Shown here piece after piece: positions 15,567-22,907 of a stretch of DNA of 28,574 nucleotides. The notes under the pieces are model-generated. The model did no database searches. It had not been told where the DNA came from and was given only the letters and a program-made list of their open reading frames with translations. The stretch comes from JAGTVB01 sp964624765. GTDB lineage: Bacteria > Pseudomonadota > Gammaproteobacteria > HK1. The DNA lies in the NCBI GenBank assembly GCA_964624765.1, contig CAZUZO010000032.1:1-28574 (forward strand), given 5' to 3'. A program made the position numbers and the translations under genes. Each line of letters begins with the position of its first letter. The stretch's first letter is position 1.

Positions 15567-17042
15567 TTAGCCAAATAGGCCATGCAAAAACCATCTCCTG
15601 GGATGAACCCGTTCACGAAAGATCCAAAAACGTGCGCCTCCAGGATTCCTCGCGACAAAATAATCCCGCACGACATCCTGACCGTCCCACCAACCACTTT
15701 CAATGCATTCCGGACCACTGGTGAGCTCTAAGGTCCCGCCAAGGTATAAGCGGTCATTAACCGCCTTCAGTATACGCGGCTCTTCCAACAACCACAGGGG
15801 ACGCGGTAGGGACGCCCTAGGTGCTGGTTGCGCTTTCTCCAATGCGGCATATCTCCAGGCACGCTCCGGCCGATGCTCGGCCACAGCGCACAAACCTTGT
15901 ACTGCCGCTGCACCCAGCCGTACGCGTAGCCGCTCTACCAGCAACCATTTCTGTTCCTCCGGCACGTTTATCATATCGAAAAGAGTCGATCCCGAAGTAG
16001 ACGTGTCAAGGGGCAGGGTGCACCGCGCCTTGCATCGAACAGCTTCCACTGCTGCCGATAGCTTGATCCGCTCTAGGCGAGCGCGCAGTAACTCAAGCAG
16101 ATGACGTAAATCTCGAGTCACACCAGAAAGCTGAAGGGCGATGCAGGTGTGGTTTGACTTCGCGTGCACCAAGATGATGTCCAAACCCAACACGCCCTCA
16201 CTGCGAGCCCGCAAAAAGCCGACAAGTTCCAGGAGCAGCCGCCGCACAGCAAATATCAAAGCTTCGACATCCCAAACCGGCGCAGACAGGAGCAAACAAC
16301 GATCAAACACACGGGGAATCGTATAGGCGTTTCTGGGATCGGGACGCAAGCCTACGGCTCGATCTAGCAGCCGTACCAACTCGGGTCCAAGCCGACGCGC
16401 CAGCCCCTCCCGGGGCAAACGGTAGCAATCGCCAAAACATTTAAGCCCCATCCCTTGCGCCATCGCCGCAACTGCACTGGGCAACGCCATGAGCGCAAGA
16501 GGGACGGGAGCTAAGTGTGCCACCAAGGTGGCTCGATCCATCACCACCGGCCGTGACGTGTCCAACTGCGCGAGCCACCACGCCCCCAGGGGAGTAGGCG
16601 TAATCGCCATGCAGGCGGAATAGCCGAGCGCCTGCAACCCTTCGCGAATTTGTACCTGCAAGGCATCAATGCCGCCAAACAGGCGCAGGCTACCTCGCAC
16701 CTCTAGCAGCAATCCTTGGGAGGCTACCAGGCTCACAAACGAGGTGAATTGGCTAGCCCATGCCGCCAAACCCTCTAGGGCGGCGACCTCTAGGACCTCA
16801 TCTCGCTTTAACACACATAGGCTAGGGGCCAAGGCCAAGGCACTGCTAACCGCCATGCCTGGCTGCACACCTCGCTTCCTCGCCGCTTCGTTAGCGGTCA
16901 TCACTCGAGCCCTGTGATGCTGATCGGTCACCACAACCACCGGCCCGCGAAGCTCCCTAGCCCTACTCAAGGCTTCCAAAGGAAAGAGGGGCAGGTATAT
17001 ACCCAGCCATAGTTTTGCAGCTGTTGCCGCCGGAGCGCTCAT
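15567..17042 (-). CDS. imuB: ImuB, Y-family polymerase-like mutagenesis protein
   Basis: A 491-residue DNA polymerase Y-family-like protein (ImuB/DinP-like). In the mutasome ImuB bridges the beta clamp, ImuA and the error-prone DnaE2. The N-terminus (KLWLGIYLPLFPLEAL) has the ImuB pattern in which the first catalytic carboxylate of Y polymerases is missing, so it is presumably catalytically inactive. Finger/palm-like segments (MTANEAARKRGVQPGM, LEVRGSLRLFGGIDAL) are typical. The C-terminal region (SGWWDGQDVVRDYFVARNPGGARFWIFRE) is the conserved ImuB tail. ATG 17040-17042 overlaps the imuA TGA (ATGA); a longer upstream extension in this frame runs through imuA and is not real. The TAA stop coincides with the TNA flank of a B repeat. 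Confidence 0.93.
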   Translation of the reverse strand: MSAPAATAAKLWLGIYLPLFPLEALSRARELRGPVVVVTDQHHRARVMTANEAARKRGVQPGMAVSSALALAPSLCVLKRDEVLEVAALEGLAAWASQFTSFVSLVASQGLLLEVRGSLRLFGGIDALQVQIREGLQALGYSACMAITPTPLGAWWLAQLDTSRPVVMDRATLVAHLAPVPLALMALPSAVAAMAQGMGLKCFGDCYRLPREGLARRLGPELVRLLDRAVGLRPDPRNAYTIPRVFDRCLLLSAPVWDVEALIFAVRRLLLELVGFLRARSEGVLGLDIILVHAKSNHTCIALQLSGVTRDLRHLLELLRARLERIKLSAAVEAVRCKARCTLPLDTSTSGSTLFDMINVPEEQKWLLVERLRVRLGAAAVQGLCAVAEHRPERAWRYAALEKAQPAPRASLPRPLWLLEEPRILKAVNDRLYLGGTLELTSGPECIESGWWDGQDVVRDYFVARNPGGARFWIFRERVHPRRWFLHGLFG

Positions 17043-17668
17043 GCAGCCACGCCGTCCTTGCCCACCAGCACCGTACGCGGGCAAGCCCGTCCCCGACACT
17101 TCAACACCTTCACTTCGAGCCCTTCTCGAGCCGGCGCGAGGTGCAAACGTAACGCGGCTAGGGAGGCATAGCGGACAGTCCTCGACCGTGCGAAGACCAC
17201 CGCCCACGACTCTCCCTGCTCGGCTGCCAGCTGGAGACGCCGCATACCGCGACCGTCCATGGCACTTGTCCACTGAAGCACCGCCCCACAGGCGCTCGAG
17301 CGCGAAGCCTGCTCCGCAGCCCAGCGATGTTCGGCCTCCCCACGTCCCCGCACCACCAGGACACGCGACAGATCGACGCCGTGCTCGGCCAAAGCCGGCG
17401 CGTAGGGAATATAAGGGGGTGCTACCCAGACCAGCCAGCGTCCTTCTCTGCTCAACTGAGACAGCGCCCAAATGACCAATTGCAATTCGCCGATTCCATG
17501 GGACTCCGTCAAGATCTCGGTTACCGCCCCCATCGGCCAACCGCCGCCCGGCAATTTTTCATCGAGTGCGGCAAAACCGGTAGCAAGATGCCTGTCAACC
17601 TTGCCCGAATTCGCTTCCCACGTAGCGACACCGATAGGCCGCAGGCGCTCTTCAACCGATCGATTCAA
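17039..17668 (-). CDS. imuA: ImuA, RecA-like translesion synthesis accessory protein
   Basis: A 209-residue ImuA/SulA-like protein. Features are the start of the RecA-like fold (TGFAALDEKLPGGGWPMGAVTEIL), a Walker-A-derived loop without the canonical GKT, LSREGRWLVWVAPPYIPYAPAL (101-region beta-strand) and a C-terminal arginine-rich region. It is part of the lexA-imuA-imuB cassette for SOS mutagenesis. The predicted start is TTG at 17666-17668, overlapping the lexA TGA (TTGA), which implies translational coupling and lower expression. It overlaps imuB by ATGA. Confidence 0.92.
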   Translation of the reverse strand: MNRSVEERLRPIGVATWEANSGKVDRHLATGFAALDEKLPGGGWPMGAVTEILTESHGIGELQLVIWALSQLSREGRWLVWVAPPYIPYAPALAEHGVDLSRVLVVRGRGEAEHRWAAEQASRSSACGAVLQWTSAMDGRGMRRLQLAAEQGESWAVVFARSRTVRYASLAALRLHLAPAREGLEVKVLKCRGRACPRTVLVGKDGVAA

Positions 17669-18270
17669 GATGGTTTTCTATTGCGAATAATGCCCACCGC
17701 AACACCCTCGATAATGAGGGCAATGCGACGTAGATCCAGGATGATCGGGGGAAAGTCGGGATTTTCCGGCATGAGCCGAACCACGTTACCCCGTCGACGA
17801 AACCGCTTGACGGTCACTTCTTCCTCTACACGAACCACCACGATTTCCCCACTTTTCGCCTCCGGTGTTCGGTGTACGGCCAGTAGATCCCCATCGAGGA
17901 TGCCAGCCCCCATCATGCTCATGCCCTTGACTCGCAGCAGATAGTCGGCCGGGGGGCGAAATAGCCTCGGATCGATCCGGTAATGGTCCTGAATATGCTG
18001 CTCGGCCAGTATGGGGCTCCCGGCTGCCACCTTTCCCACCACCGGTAAACCCAGGTTTGGCCTCTCCAATAACCGTATGCCCCGCGAGATCCCCGGATGG
18101 ATCTCGATGACGCCCTTGCGCGCCAAGGCCCTTAGGTGCTCTTCGGCGGCGTTGGCAGAACGAAAACCCAGCGCCCGAGCGATCTCTGCACGGGTAGGCG
18201 GGAACCCCTCGGTCTCGAGCACCTCCCGAATATAGGTCAGGATCTCTTGTTGGCGGCGAGTCAGCATCAT
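17665..18270 (-). CDS. lexA: LexA SOS repressor
   Basis: A 201-residue repressor and self-cleaving protease. The winged-helix N-terminus (LTRRQQEILTYIREVLETEG, FPPTRAEIARALGFRSANAA) binds SOS boxes. The cleavage site is VAAGSP (Ala83-Gly84); the dyad is Ser118 (VKGMSMMGAGILDGD) and Lys155 (EVTVKRF). Length is nearly equal to E. coli LexA (202). The ATG at 18270 is preferred, with a second ATG directly after; the TTG further upstream at 18282 lies at the transcription start. A LexA box overlaps its promoter, so it should be autoregulated. It is first of the lexA-imuA-imuB unit. Confidence 0.96.
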   Translation of the reverse strand: MMLTRRQQEILTYIREVLETEGFPPTRAEIARALGFRSANAAEEHLRALARKGVIEIHPGISRGIRLLERPNLGLPVVGKVAAGSPILAEQHIQDHYRIDPRLFRPPADYLLRVKGMSMMGAGILDGDLLAVHRTPEAKSGEIVVVRVEEEVTVKRFRRRGNVVRLMPENPDFPPIILDLRRIALIIEGVAVGIIRNRKPS

Positions 18271-18285
18271 CAGCCAACACAATAA

Positions 18286-18301
18286 CTGTAAATATATACA
18301 G
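18286..18301 (-). promoter_or_regulatory. LexA (SOS) box
   Basis: CTGTAAATATATACAG has the full CTGT-N8-ACAG pattern of gammaproteobacterial LexA operators and lies in the 20-nt near-palindrome from 18284. It ends 16 nt before the lexA ATG and overlaps the -10 box, an arrangement expected for repression of lexA-imuA-imuB. Confidence 0.93.
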
Positions 18302-18319
18302 TTATCGACTCCTTGCCAA
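18291..18319 (-). promoter_or_regulatory. Sigma70-type promoter of lexA-imuA-imuB
   Basis: On the minus strand TTGGCA (18314-18319) is followed after exactly 17 nt by TATATT (18291-18296). The -10 is inside the LexA box. Predicted initiation near 18283 leaves a leader of only about 13 nt before the ATG, with a weak ribosome site. Confidence 0.75.
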
Positions 18320-18406
18320 GAGGCACTGACACCGCATACCCCGACGTGCGCCGTCCCTTGGCAGGGTTCACTTCTGCGGTTCGTTCACCGAATGCTGGGC
18401 ATCCCA

Positions 18407-18754
18407 TTAACGCCGCAGCACCATCGGTCCGAGAGGACGTCCACCCAACAGATGCATATGCAGATGATAGACTTCTTGCCCTCCCTCTCGATTACAGTTG
18501 ATGATCAACCGATAACCGCGCTCCGCGATGCCTTCTCGCGCAGCCAGATCCTTCGCCACCAACAGCATATGGCCTGCCAGCTGCTCATCGTCCTCACCGA
18601 GATCATTGGCTGTCGCAATGGCTTTGTTGGGAACGATCAGCAAATGCACCGGCGCAGCGGGATTAATATCTCGAAAGCAAGTGACTTGATCATCTTGATA
18701 GACGATATCCGCCGCCACCTCACCCCGAATGATCTTGGAAAAAATAGTCGACAT
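18407..18754 (-). CDS. hinT: HIT family purine nucleoside phosphoramidase
   Basis: A 115-residue histidine-triad protein, close in length to E. coli HinT (119). The active site is YHLHMHLLGG, with His97, His99 and His101 forming HxHxH. The N-terminus (STIFSKIIRGEVAADIVYQDD) and NPAAPVHLLIVPNKAI are typical of HinT. It hydrolyses AMP-N phosphoramidates; the physiological substrate is unclear. It follows the DUF2007 gene by about 50 nt on the same strand. A GGGGAG about 11 nt before the ATG may be its ribosome site. Confidence 0.95.
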   Translation of the reverse strand: MSTIFSKIIRGEVAADIVYQDDQVTCFRDINPAAPVHLLIVPNKAIATANDLGEDDEQLAGHMLLVAKDLAAREGIAERGYRLIINCNREGGQEVYHLHMHLLGGRPLGPMVLRR

Positions 18755-18805
18755 GCCGCAACAAACTCCCCACTCTTGAACTTCACTCGTCCCGATCCCA
18801 CTATC

Positions 18806-19063
18806 TCAATCGTCCCGTATGAATCCCAATTCCTCAACCAAAATACGCCGACAGAGTGCTGCTCGCTCCCGCTCCACCATGAGCCGCATATCACCCAGGG
18901 CGGTATCCCAGATAGGGAGCAAGCTATGCAAGCGTTCGTTCGTGATGTAGAACGCGATCCCCTCGCGTTCGAGCACCATGCGCAACAACATCACCTCCTG
19001 TTGCGACTGCGGTCGATAGATCTCAATGAACGTCGACGCTTCTTGATGATCCCAACAATCCAA
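18806..19063 (-). CDS. DUF2007-type small putative signal-transducing protein
   Basis: An 85-residue protein matching the DUF2007 pattern: a ferredoxin-like beta-alpha-beta start (FIEIYRPQSQQEVMLLRMVLEREGI), then AFYITNERLHSLLPIWDTALGDMRLMV, then a helical tail. The predicted start is TTG at 19063, preceded by AGGGTGG. Molecular function of the family is unknown; it resembles PII-like folds in size only. It lies 61 nt after the FAD dehydrogenase gene and before hinT, all on the same strand, suggesting one transcript. Confidence 0.75.
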   Translation of the reverse strand: MDCWDHQEASTFIEIYRPQSQQEVMLLRMVLEREGIAFYITNERLHSLLPIWDTALGDMRLMVERERAALCRRILVEELGFIRDD

Positions 19064-19124
19064 AGATATTCACCACCCTTTCCGTCAGCCACTGCGCAAG
19101 CAGAAGAAACTGTTCTTGCAACAC

Positions 19125-20549
19125 TCAGAGTACTTTATCCGGATTGAGAATATTGTGGGGATCCAGTACCCGTTTAAGATCTCCCATCAGCCTCAACTCC
19201 AGCGGCGATTTGTAATGCTTGACCTCTTTCCGCCTGAGACGTCCTACCCCATGTTCGGCACTAAAGCTGCCCCCCATCCCTACCGCGAGATCGTAGATGC
19301 CAGGGCTGACACGCTCCAGAGCCGCCAAGGGTACCCTGTTCGCTTCTCCCGGTGCCGGACTTAGGTTGAAGTGGATATTGCCGTCCCCGAGATGACCGAA
19401 GGCCACGGCCAAGATCCCCTGATGGCTTCGGGAAACCCGATCCTGCGCCTGTCGCAGAAATTCCGGTATTTGCTCGAGCGGCACCGAGATGTCGTGTCGG
19501 ACGACTGGTCCTAGGCGTCGCTGCGCCCTTGGCACCGACTCACGCAGATGCCAAAACGCACGCGCTTGTTGAAGGCTCGCGGCGATGATGCCATCCAGTA
19601 TTTCGCCTGAATCCATACTCGCCGACAGCGCAGCTTCTAGACACACAGCTAACTCTTCGCCGGCGCGACTCGCCGCAAGCTCCAAGAGCACATAGTGCGC
19701 GTATGGCCTCGAGAATGGATCAGTCGCCCCCGGTATCTCCTCGATGGCGAGCGCCAAGCCGGTGAGATCGAGGTACTCGAATGCTGTGAGATGCTCGCTA
19801 GCTAACGACACCATCCGCCCGAACAACGCCATGGCGGCCAAGGGGGTCGCAACAGCTACCAGTGCTGTCTGCAGCTGCCGTGGCCTCGGCAGCAACTTTA
19901 AGACCGCCGCGGTTATGACTCCTAGAGTCCCCTCGGAGCCGAGAAATAGCTGCTTCACAGCATAGCCCGAATTATCCTTGCGTAAACGTCGCAGCCCGTC
20001 CCAGACTTCACCGTTCGCCAGTACCACCTCCAAGCCAAGCACCAGGTCCCGCGCGTTTCCATAGCGAAAGGCTCCCGCTCCGCCGGCGTTGGTGGCAAGA
20101 TTACCGCCGATTTGACAACTGCCTTCGGCCCCAAGCCGCAACGGCAACCAAAGATCATACGCTTCGAGCTGCGCCTGAAGATCTCCCAACACACAGCCCG
20201 CCTCCACGGTCGTGGCGAGTCCCGTCACGTCGACGGCGCGAATTCGCCTGAGCCTTGCCAAGGACAGGACGATCGCATCAGACCCTTCCCCCGGCACACC
20301 GCCTCCCACAAGGCCGGTGTTGCCACCCTGGGGCACCACCGCCACGCGCAGCTCGTCACAGATCCGCACCACTTCGGAAACCTCATGGGTAGAAGCTGGA
20401 CGCACCACCAAAAGGCAGCGGTCTCGACAGCGCTCACTCGCATCCGTCAGGTACGGTTCCATTTCAGTGGGATCGGCGGTCCACCCGGACACACCCACGA
20501 TCGCCTCGATGCGCTTCACCAAGGATGGAGGAGGTTGGGGACTAGACAT
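19125..20549 (-). CDS. FAD-binding (GlcD/D-2-hydroxyacid-type) dehydrogenase
   Basis: A 474-residue flavoprotein of the VAO/PCMH fold. The FAD-binding half shows VVPQGGNTGLVGGGVP, GAEGSCQIGGNLATNAGG and GSEGTLGVITAAVLKLLP. The C-terminal FAD-oxidase half shows RHDISVPLEQIPEFL, AFGHLGDGNIHFNL, SAEHGVGRLRRKEV and DPHNILNPDKVL. This architecture fits D-lactate, glycolate (GlcD) and D-2-hydroxyglutarate dehydrogenases; single-subunit form without GlcE/GlcF neighbours favours a D-2-hydroxyglutarate/D-lactate type, but substrate is not resolved. I use the ATG at 20549, with GGAAG about 14 nt upstream, rather than the TTG at 20561. It heads a probable operon with the DUF2007 gene and hinT. Confidence 0.9.
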   Translation of the reverse strand: MSSPQPPPSLVKRIEAIVGVSGWTADPTEMEPYLTDASERCRDRCLLVVRPASTHEVSEVVRICDELRVAVVPQGGNTGLVGGGVPGEGSDAIVLSLARLRRIRAVDVTGLATTVEAGCVLGDLQAQLEAYDLWLPLRLGAEGSCQIGGNLATNAGGAGAFRYGNARDLVLGLEVVLANGEVWDGLRRLRKDNSGYAVKQLFLGSEGTLGVITAAVLKLLPRPRQLQTALVAVATPLAAMALFGRMVSLASEHLTAFEYLDLTGLALAIEEIPGATDPFSRPYAHYVLLELAASRAGEELAVCLEAALSASMDSGEILDGIIAASLQQARAFWHLRESVPRAQRRLGPVVRHDISVPLEQIPEFLRQAQDRVSRSHQGILAVAFGHLGDGNIHFNLSPAPGEANRVPLAALERVSPGIYDLAVGMGGSFSAEHGVGRLRRKEVKHYKSPLELRLMGDLKRVLDPHNILNPDKVL

Positions 20550-20825
20550 GGTTGCCGGCAACTTCCGATAACCGCAAGCCTATTTGGCAAACCTGCAGGT
20601 CTCTGGTTAAGCTACCGGCAGGCCGAAAACGAAGGCAAAAGCACGCACAGGATAGGCCACCTCACCTACCCCAGCCGACCTGATCTGGCGCGCACTCCAA
20701 GCGCTCCCTGAGCCACATCGGACACTGACAGCAAGCAAACGAACCCCCCAGTCCGCTAAGCTGCGCCGACCTCTCCGGCGATTGGCTCTCGCCCGAGGTG
20801 TCCTCTTGTGACCGCCGCGTCCTCA

Positions 20826-21042
20826 GAAGCTGTTTCAAAAATTGCTGCGCTTGCCTAAGCTACGTTGCGCAGCGGCTCGCCCTCCTCAGGTACTCCCTTG
20901 TCCACTCCGGTGGTGACTCGCCCCATCCCCGGGGCTTGCCCCTTCGGCAGCCGCTCAACGCTGTTCAAAATCGTTCCGGTCGATTCTGTCGCCGCTGGGC
21001 ACCTTGCTCTGCCGGCGTTCGCGACCTTCTTGAAACAGCTTC
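20826..21042 (+). repeat. Complete family B repeat, long form (217 nt)
   Basis: It begins GAAGCTGTTTCAAAAATTGC after CTCAG and ends TTGAAACAGCTTC. Its length agrees with the 218-nt copy at 26129-26346. It contains an unoccupied internal CTAAG (20855-20859), the site at which other copies are interrupted. The internal GCCCC/GGGGC hairpin and an imperfect CAAAATCG/CGATTCTG stem are present. The right TNA flank is altered (CTA). Confidence 0.85.
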
Positions 21043-21045
21043 CTA

Positions 21046-21090
21046 CTCCCATCCGCCTGGCTCTCGGGCCACTCGCGACGGCTTTTCACA
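21046..21090 (-). repeat. Family A fragment, reverse orientation
   Basis: On the minus strand this reads like the first ~45 nt of family A: a tract like GTGAAAAGCCGTCGCGAG, then GGCCCGAGAGCCAGGCGG. It directly follows the B repeat at 20826-21042. The rest of the element is absent. Confidence 0.65.
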
Positions 21091-21159
21091 TCATGGTCCT
21101 CGTTTCGTCACGGTTGCTTGGGAGCACACCGTCGGTGCCCAGGCCTGCGGCAGCCGAAC

Positions 21160-21275
21160 CTCTCAAGGCAAGGGTGTGTGTGCGGCAAGGAGGCCGGACC
21201 CAAGCCGACAGGGACGTCTTCACGGCGTCCCTTGCCCCAAGGGGCCGGCTGCCCCGAGGGCAAAGGTCATCAAAC
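21160..21275. repeat. Hairpin-rich non-coding stretch
   Basis: Several stable stems occur close together: AGGGACG/CGTCCCT around TCTTCACGG (about 21208-21232), then CCCC/GGGG and GCCC/GGGC pairs just after. It looks like a further palindromic repeat family, but only one copy is seen in the window. Confidence 0.4.
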
Positions 21276-21292
21276 TGCCGAAACGATGACCA

Positions 21293-21312
21293 ACGCCGTG
21301 TTTCACAACCTC
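21293..21312 (-). repeat. Terminus of a family A element at the cytochrome stop codon
   Basis: On the minus strand GAGGTTGTGAAA starts directly after the gene's C-TGA-G, as at the left end of complete A copies. Only the terminal ~12-20 nt are recognisable. Confidence 0.6.
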
Positions 21313-21696
21313 TCAGTTATCCTTTGCGCCCTGGTCAACCCAGGCCTTCAGAGCAGTGATCTGTTCCTCGGTAAGCGGTTCTTTACCGTGGGGCATCTGG
21401 ATAGACGGATCGGCCCGACCTTCAACCAACATGATCAGCGCACTGGTAAAGCTGTCTCCCGGTTTGATGACCGCGCCAAACTTTGTGCCCGTCATCAAAT
21501 CCTCATAGCTTTCCATGCTAAATCCACTGCCTTCATACCCTGCGGCGCCCGCCACATGGCATTCCAAGCAACTGGCCTCCAAGATGGGGCGTATGTCTTG
21601 GCTGTAGCTGACTTCAGGTTCCTCGGCACGCTGACAGCCCCACAGGGAAACGAAGCAGAGTCCTGTCAACAATCCCCCCTTCAGTGTCATCTTCAT
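21313..21696 (-). CDS. Small c-type cytochrome lipoprotein
   Basis: A 127-residue exported protein. Residues 1-21 form a lipoprotein signal ending in the lipobox SLWGC (Cys21). One c-type haem site CLECH lies at 43-47. YSQDIRPILEASCLECH and TEEQITALKAWVDQGAKD resemble the planctomycete-type cytochrome C domain (PSCyt1-like). Met101 (IQMPHG) is a candidate distal ligand. A periplasmic electron-transfer role is inferred; no partner oxidoreductase is adjacent. AAGGA stands 8 nt before the ATG. Its TGA stop (21313-21315) is also the TNA flank of the A-type terminus on the other side. It is isolated among repeats. Confidence 0.85.
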   Translation of the reverse strand: MKMTLKGGLLTGLCFVSLWGCQRAEEPEVSYSQDIRPILEASCLECHVAGAAGYEGSGFSMESYEDLMTGTKFGAVIKPGDSFTSALIMLVEGRADPSIQMPHGKEPLTEEQITALKAWVDQGAKDN

Positions 21697-21768
21697 GGCC
21701 TATTCCTTAACCGGTCGTATTAGTTAACCCGCGATTCATCAGTCTCCGGCTGATCCGATTCAGGCTAA

Positions 21769-21930
21769 GAGACTGTTTCAAGCATTTCTGCGCACGCCTT
21801 CGAAGCGGTTTCAAATATTGCTCTTGACCATAGCTGCGTGGCGCACCGACTCGCTATCGGCGTACACTCCCCCCAGTCGACTGCGCCGCATAGCGGTATC
21901 ATAAGAAAGTCCTGCCCCCCCCTCAAGAGA
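21769..21930 (+). repeat. Degenerate, probably nested family B repeats
   Basis: The stretch begins GAGACTGTTTCAAGCATTTC after CTAAG (21765-21769). A second B-like left end (GAAGCGGTTTCAAATATTGC) begins at about 21798. The following part matches the B body (ACCATAGCTGCGTGGCGC, then TACACTCC). The right end is lost; family A begins at 21935. Confidence 0.6.
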
Positions 21931-21934
21931 CTGA

Positions 21935-22075
21935 GAGGCTGTGAAAAAACCGTCGCGAGCGGCCCGATAGCCAGGCGGACGGAGCGAAGCCAAGAGACAT
22001 ATCAGATAGATAGGCGAGGAGCGAGCACCGCCCAACGCCGCTATCGGGTTGCGTAGCAGGTTTTTTCACAACCTC
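21935..22075 (+). repeat. Complete family A repeat, 141 nt
   Basis: Inverted termini GAGGCTGTGAAAAAACC and GGTTTTTTCACAACCTC are flanked by direct TGA repeats in CTGAG context (21931-21935, 22075-22079). It is the same length as the copy at 13671-13811 and shares almost all of its interior. Confidence 0.9.
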
Positions 22076-22078
22076 TGA

Positions 22079-22209
22079 GAGCCCGTTTGTAAGCCCCTTG
22101 CACTCGCCTGAGCGACGTTGAACCGGCCTCTCTCCTCACCTCGCTCGTCTCGTCGCCAGGTGCTGTCTGCGTCGCTACCGCACCGCTCGCCGCGGGATTG
22201 CACAAGCTC
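22079..22209 (+). repeat. B-related inverted-repeat element (131 nt)
   Basis: The termini GAGCCCGTTTGTAAGCCC and GGGATTGCACAAGCTC are imperfect inverted repeats. The left interior CTTGCACTCGCCTGAGCGAC, followed by GTTG, matches the B left body including its internal CTNAG. Flanks differ (TGA left, TTA right), the left being shared with the A element at 21935-22075. Confidence 0.65.
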
Positions 22210-22316
22210 TTAGCCGACACACACATAGCTTCCAACGTCTCTGACGACGACCTAGGACAGTTGGGAGTTTACCCGCTCGCTTCCAGCGCGCAAGCTAACC
22301 CATCGAACCGAAGCGT

Positions 22317-22664
22317 TTATTGCACGTCTTGTGCGGGCTGCAACGACGCCGCAGGCTCCGGACTAACCTGGCCCCCTTCGTAGCGAGTCCCTGGGCCAAG
22401 TTCGTCGAAATGGAAGAGGGAAAAGGCCCGCTCGCCGCTATAATCCAGCACGCGCAGATCATCGCTCTCGTGCAGATCCTGTTGCACGGCAATGAAGTGC
22501 CCTCCGTAGCGCTGGCGGGCCAGATCCAGCGGGAGTTCGTAGGCGATAAACTTAGAAATGCCCTTGGCCTCCAGCTTTTTCAGTAGTCCGGGGGCAGTCG
22601 GGCTGTCGTACGAGGTCAGGATAACCATGGGACCACTTGCAGTCAGCAATAGGATCGCTTTCAT
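22317..22664 (-). CDS. Conserved small protein of unknown function
   Basis: A 115-residue protein that I cannot assign to a characterised family. It begins with a short hydrophobic strand (MKAILLLTASGPMVILTSYDS) without a clear signal-peptide cleavage site. The middle (LLKKLEAKGISKFIAYELPLDLARQRYGGHF) and the acidic region (QDLHESDDLRVLDYSGERAFSLFHFDELGPG) look like a compact alpha/beta fold. The last ~20 residues are low-complexity. A perfect Shine-Dalgarno AAGGAGG stands just before ATG 22662-22664, which supports real expression; a GTG one codon upstream is less well placed. I recall similar 'cytosolic protein' entries in sulfur- and ammonia-oxidising bacteria but cannot verify this. It is monocistronic, surrounded by repeats. 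Confidence 0.75.
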   Translation of the reverse strand: MKAILLLTASGPMVILTSYDSPTAPGLLKKLEAKGISKFIAYELPLDLARQRYGGHFIAVQQDLHESDDLRVLDYSGERAFSLFHFDELGPGTRYEGGQVSPEPAASLQPAQDVQ

Positions 22665-22765
22665 CACGCCCTCCTTTTCCTTCGATGCGCTCGCCAGTAT
22701 TTATTGTTGAAGCTTACCACACAGGGAGCCTGCTCATCGTTTCATCAAGCTCATTAATCGTCTGA

Positions 22766-22871
22766 GAAGTGGTTTCGAGCACGTCACGAGCGCCGTCGCC
22801 ACACGGCGACACGCAACTTGAGAGTATACAAGGGAGACTCTGAGGATCGCGAGCCGGGCACGCAATGCCGC
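22766..22871 (-). repeat. Family B copy, reverse orientation, right portion
   Basis: On the minus strand the segment runs from the B internal CTNAG equivalent (TTGAG, 22871-22875) through the body (GGCTCGCGATCCTC, CCCTTGTATACTC, GGCGCTCGTGAC) to the right terminus, flanked by CTGAG at 22762-22766. Its left part is replaced by a forward B end at 22875. Confidence 0.7.
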
Positions 22872-22874
22872 TCA

Positions 22875-22904
22875 AAAGCTGTTTGAAAAACGACTGCGCT
22901 TGCC
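22875..22904 (+). repeat. Left end of an interrupted family B copy
   Basis: AAAGCTGTTTGAAAAACGAC, then TGCGCTTGCC, matches the B left end up to its internal CTNAG. The sequence resumes at 23050-23083 (CTGAGCCGCGTTGCC, ending near GTCTTCCGAG) on the far side of the copy at 22908-23050, so this copy was split by it and also carries an internal deletion. Confidence 0.75.
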
Positions 22905-22907
22905 TGA

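Larger units (their letters stand above)
20550..21312. other. Intergenic, repeat-bearing, no gene seen
   Basis: 20550-20821 shows nothing I recognise. 20826-21042 is a full B repeat, 21046-21090 an A fragment, 21160-21275 a hairpin-rich stretch, and 21293-21312 the tip of an A element. Frames of 140-200 codons read through these repeats and are not convincing genes. Confidence 0.6.

Noticed and set aside
17043..17540. N-terminal extension of imuB in its frame
   Set aside because: It runs antiparallel to nothing new but through imuA in another frame; the ATGA overlap at 17039-17042 marks the natural start.
20798..21723. Frames of 163-201 codons on the plus strand between the FAD dehydrogenase and the unknown small gene
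   Set aside because: They read through B and A repeats and antisense to the cytochrome gene; similar peptides recur wherever the repeats occur.
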